A stretch of DNA of 7,661 bases, taken from the NCBI GenBank assembly GCA_023433685.1, contig JAEYUD010000192.1, forward strand, positions 1-7,661, read 5' to 3'. The DNA is from Bacteroidota bacterium (GTDB lineage: Bacteria > Bacteroidota > Ignavibacteria > Ignavibacteriales > Ignavibacteriaceae). Positions within the stretch are counted from its first letter, which is position 1; each line of letters opens with the position of its first letter. The translations under genes and the position numbers were made by a program. Below, in pieces: positions 6,269 through 7,661 of this stretch. The notes below the pieces were generated by a model, which saw nothing but the letters and a program-made list of their open reading frames with translations, ran no database searches and was not told where the DNA came from.

Positions 6269-7354
6269 TCAGACGGATGCGGTAACGGGCTCGATCCTGG
6301 TGGTCCAGCCGTAACGGTCTTCAAGTCTTCCTTTTTGCATACCGGTCAGCTCGTTGAAGAGCTTTTCAGCAAGATTGCCAACCTGTTTGTTGCAGAAGAT
6401 CAGGCTGCTGTCTTTGAACTTAAGTTCACAGACAGATGAAATAATGGCTGCAGTTCCGGTACCAAATACCTCAAGAACTTCACCTTTTTCATATCTGTCA
6501 AGCACTTCCTGAAGGGGTACAAGGCGTTCGGTGACATTGTATCCCCAGTCTTTAAGGATCTGAATTGTCGATTTCCTGGTAATGCCCGGGAGGATTCCCC
6601 CCGTGAGCATCGGAGTGGCCACTTCATCCTTGAACTGGACGAAAATGTTCATCGTGCCGACCTCTTCAATGTACTTGAGTTCAACAGCGTCGAGCCAAAG
6701 TGTCTGGGTGCAACCCTCTTTTTTGGCGATATCCTGTCCGATCAGACTGGCAGCATAGTTACCCGCGGTTTTGCACTCGCCAAGACCTTTTCTCACGGTA
6801 CGAACGTACTCGTCCTGGATAAGTATTTTAACGGGCTTGAAACCTTCAGGATAATAAGCGCCAACAGGTGACAGAAGGAAGATAAGTTTATACGTATCAG
6901 ATGCCTTCACACCGAGCACAGGGTCTTCACCATACATGAATGGCCTGATGTAGAGGGAATCCATCTCACCGCGGGGAATCCATTCGCGCTCGATCCAAAT
7001 GAGCTCTTTCAATGCCTCAACGCAGAAATCGACATCCACTTCCGGCATGCAAAGCCTTCTCGCGGAATTGTTGAGACGTTTGAAGTTCTCTTCAGGTCTG
7101 AACAGCTGATATTCACCCCCGGGGGTGTAATAGGCTTTTAGTCCTTCAAAGATGGTTTGCCCGTAGTGCAAAACCGAAGTGGCAGGGTGCATCTGCAGGT
7201 TACCGACAGCTGTTATCCGTGGATTGTGCCAACCTTTTTCAGGGTTGTAATCCATAACGAAAACGTTATCAGTGAAATACTTGCCGAATCCCAGATTCTC
7301 CGGAAGAACCACAGGCTCTTTTCGTTCAAATAAATTATATGTTATATTCTCCAA
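6269..7354 (-). CDS. ilvE: Branched-chain amino acid aminotransferase (class IV PLP)
   Basis: Cytosolic pyridoxal-phosphate enzyme performing the last step of Val, Leu and Ile synthesis, or the first step of their breakdown, with 2-oxoglutarate/glutamate as partner. The 361 residues match the longer, eukaryote-like type of BCAT. Seen: HYGQTIFEGLKAY (63-75), LYIRPFMYG (134-142), the PLP lysine K195 in GECKTAGNYAASL, YIEEVGTMN (228-236, with the PLP-contacting glutamate), LTGGILPGITR (250-260) and VFGTGTAAIISSV (296-308). The N-terminus appears to begin at a TTG codon (7352-7354): there is no in-frame ATG before residue 34, which is already inside the conserved fold, and AAGGA stands eight bases upstream with a second purine box GGGAG closer. 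The leader holds an inverted repeat overlapping this site. The gene ends in its own terminator and looks monocistronic or co-transcribed with the TM2 gene 84 bases upstream. Function is firm, the start codon less so. Confidence 0.96.
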   Translation of the reverse strand: MENITYNLFERKEPVVLPENLGFGKYFTDNVFVMDYNPEKGWHNPRITAVGNLQMHPATSVLHYGQTIFEGLKAYYTPGGEYQLFRPEENFKRLNNSARRLCMPEVDVDFCVEALKELIWIEREWIPRGEMDSLYIRPFMYGEDPVLGVKASDTYKLIFLLSPVGAYYPEGFKPVKILIQDEYVRTVRKGLGECKTAGNYAASLIGQDIAKKEGCTQTLWLDAVELKYIEEVGTMNIFVQFKDEVATPMLTGGILPGITRKSTIQILKDWGYNVTERLVPLQEVLDRYEKGEVLEVFGTGTAAIISSVCELKFKDSSLIFCNKQVGNLAEKLFNELTGMQKGRLEDRYGWTTRIEPVTASV

Positions 7355-7367
7355 ATCTCCCGTCCTT
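7355..7367 (-). promoter_or_regulatory. Ribosome binding site deciding the TTG start of ilvE
   Basis: Minus-strand AAGGA (7363-7367) is eight bases from the TTG, the normal distance, and a second purine run GGGAG (7357-7361) lies two bases from it. The nearby upstream ATG is out of frame with ilvE. Together these support TTG as the initiation codon. Confidence 0.6.
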
Positions 7368-7401
7368 TCATTTTTTGGGTGAAAGTGATAATGAAAGGTA
7401 C
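7361..7401 (-). repeat. Inverted repeat in the ilvE leader overlapping the RBS
   Basis: Perfect nine-base arms CCTTTCATT (7364-7372) and AATGAAAGG (7390-7398), separated by 17 bases, extend to CGT/ACG on the outside with a single unpaired base. On the ilvE transcript the promoter-distal arm contains most of the AAGGA ribosome binding site, so pairing would hide it. It could equally be a DNA operator for a dimeric regulator. No terminator-like T tract follows it. Confidence 0.55.
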
Positions 7402-7438
7402 GAAAAAACAGGGACTATAAAAATGCAAAAAGGTCTTG

Positions 7439-7661
7439 TTACCTGACCATCATTGAGCATTCCTGAGCAGCCTTCTGGTTGAACTCATTCGTCATTTTTT
7501 TATGATTTATCGTGTCAATGATGGTTCCGATATAGCAAAGTCCACCGGTAAGGAAGTACAGTATCCCCATTCCGATCTGTCCGAGCATGAACCTTTGAAT
7601 ACCACCGATACCAAGGAATCCCACGAGACAAAGGATGAGAACGGTGGTGGCATCTTTCCTC
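7439..7661 (-). CDS. TM2-domain membrane protein, 5' end cut by window edge
   Basis: The frame stays open to the right edge, so this is the C-terminal 73 codons of a protein starting outside the window; a GTG at 7624 is internal, because conserved sequence precedes it (RKDATTVLILCL before VGFLGIGGIQRFMLG). The pattern of two hydrophobic hairpin helices, LILCLVGFLGIGG and GILYFLTGGLCYIGTIID, joined by QRFMLGQIGM, matches the TM2 domain, whose hallmark is a G-x-hRFYLG-like loop and a GIGTxxD-type end. A short polar tail (NHKKMTNEFNQKAAQECS) follows. Function is unknown for most bacterial TM2 proteins; short ones are simple two-helix membrane proteins. There is no clear terminator between it and ilvE, 84 bases downstream, so co-transcription is possible but nothing links the two functions. 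Confidence 0.85.
   Translation of the reverse strand, partial: RKDATTVLILCLVGFLGIGGIQRFMLGQIGMGILYFLTGGLCYIGTIIDTINHKKMTNEFNQKAAQECSMMVR

Noticed and set aside
1..7661. CRISPR arrays, tRNA or rRNA genes, transposase genes
   Set aside because: No regularly spaced repeats, no cloverleaf-like or rRNA-like segments and no transposase motifs were found on reading both strands.

Overview
This window is from a bacterium, most likely of the Bacteroidota/Ignavibacteriota/Chlorobiota assemblage. The evidence is an S46 dipeptidyl-peptidase, weak or absent Shine-Dalgarno sites on several genes, and a candidate promoter in front of the transporter that resembles the Bacteroidetes-type -33 TTG / -7 TAnnTTTG arrangement. 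No ribosomal or taxonomic marker gene is present, so this placement is an inference. Every convincing gene lies on the minus strand, so transcription runs from high to low coordinates.

Layout in transcription order: (1) the C-terminal part of a TM2-domain membrane protein, cut by the right edge (7439-7661). (2) A full-length class IV branched-chain aminotransferase, ilvE (6269-7354), starting with TTG behind a leader inverted repeat that overlaps its Shine-Dalgarno site and ending in a clear intrinsic terminator (about 6206-6246). (3) An S46 serine dipeptidyl-peptidase with a signal peptide (3973-6138), followed with a one-base TGATG overlap by a TetR-family regulator (3407-3973). (4) An AT-rich island (about 1260-3400) carrying a two-gene module: an SMC/OLD-like AAA ATPase (1788-3131) and an overlapping small protein with a PD-(D/E)XK-nuclease-like signature (1319-1834). 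(5) The N-terminal 401 residues of an OPT-family oligopeptide transporter, cut by the left edge (1-1204).

The housekeeping part tells a peptide and amino-acid story. The secreted S46 enzyme releases dipeptides. An Arg at the specificity position (catalytic Ser+18) predicts a DPP11-like preference for Asp/Glu at P1. The OPT transporter could import short peptides, and IlvE interconverts branched-chain amino acids and 2-oxoacids. The TetR regulator is tied to the peptidase by overlapping translation. The ATPase/nuclease-like pair does not belong to this theme. Its low GC, tight overlap and domain pairing resemble ATPase-nuclease anti-phage or anti-plasmid modules (Septu, Gabija and PARIS are organised on the same principle), but I could not match it to a named system. 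It is the best candidate here for an undescribed system.
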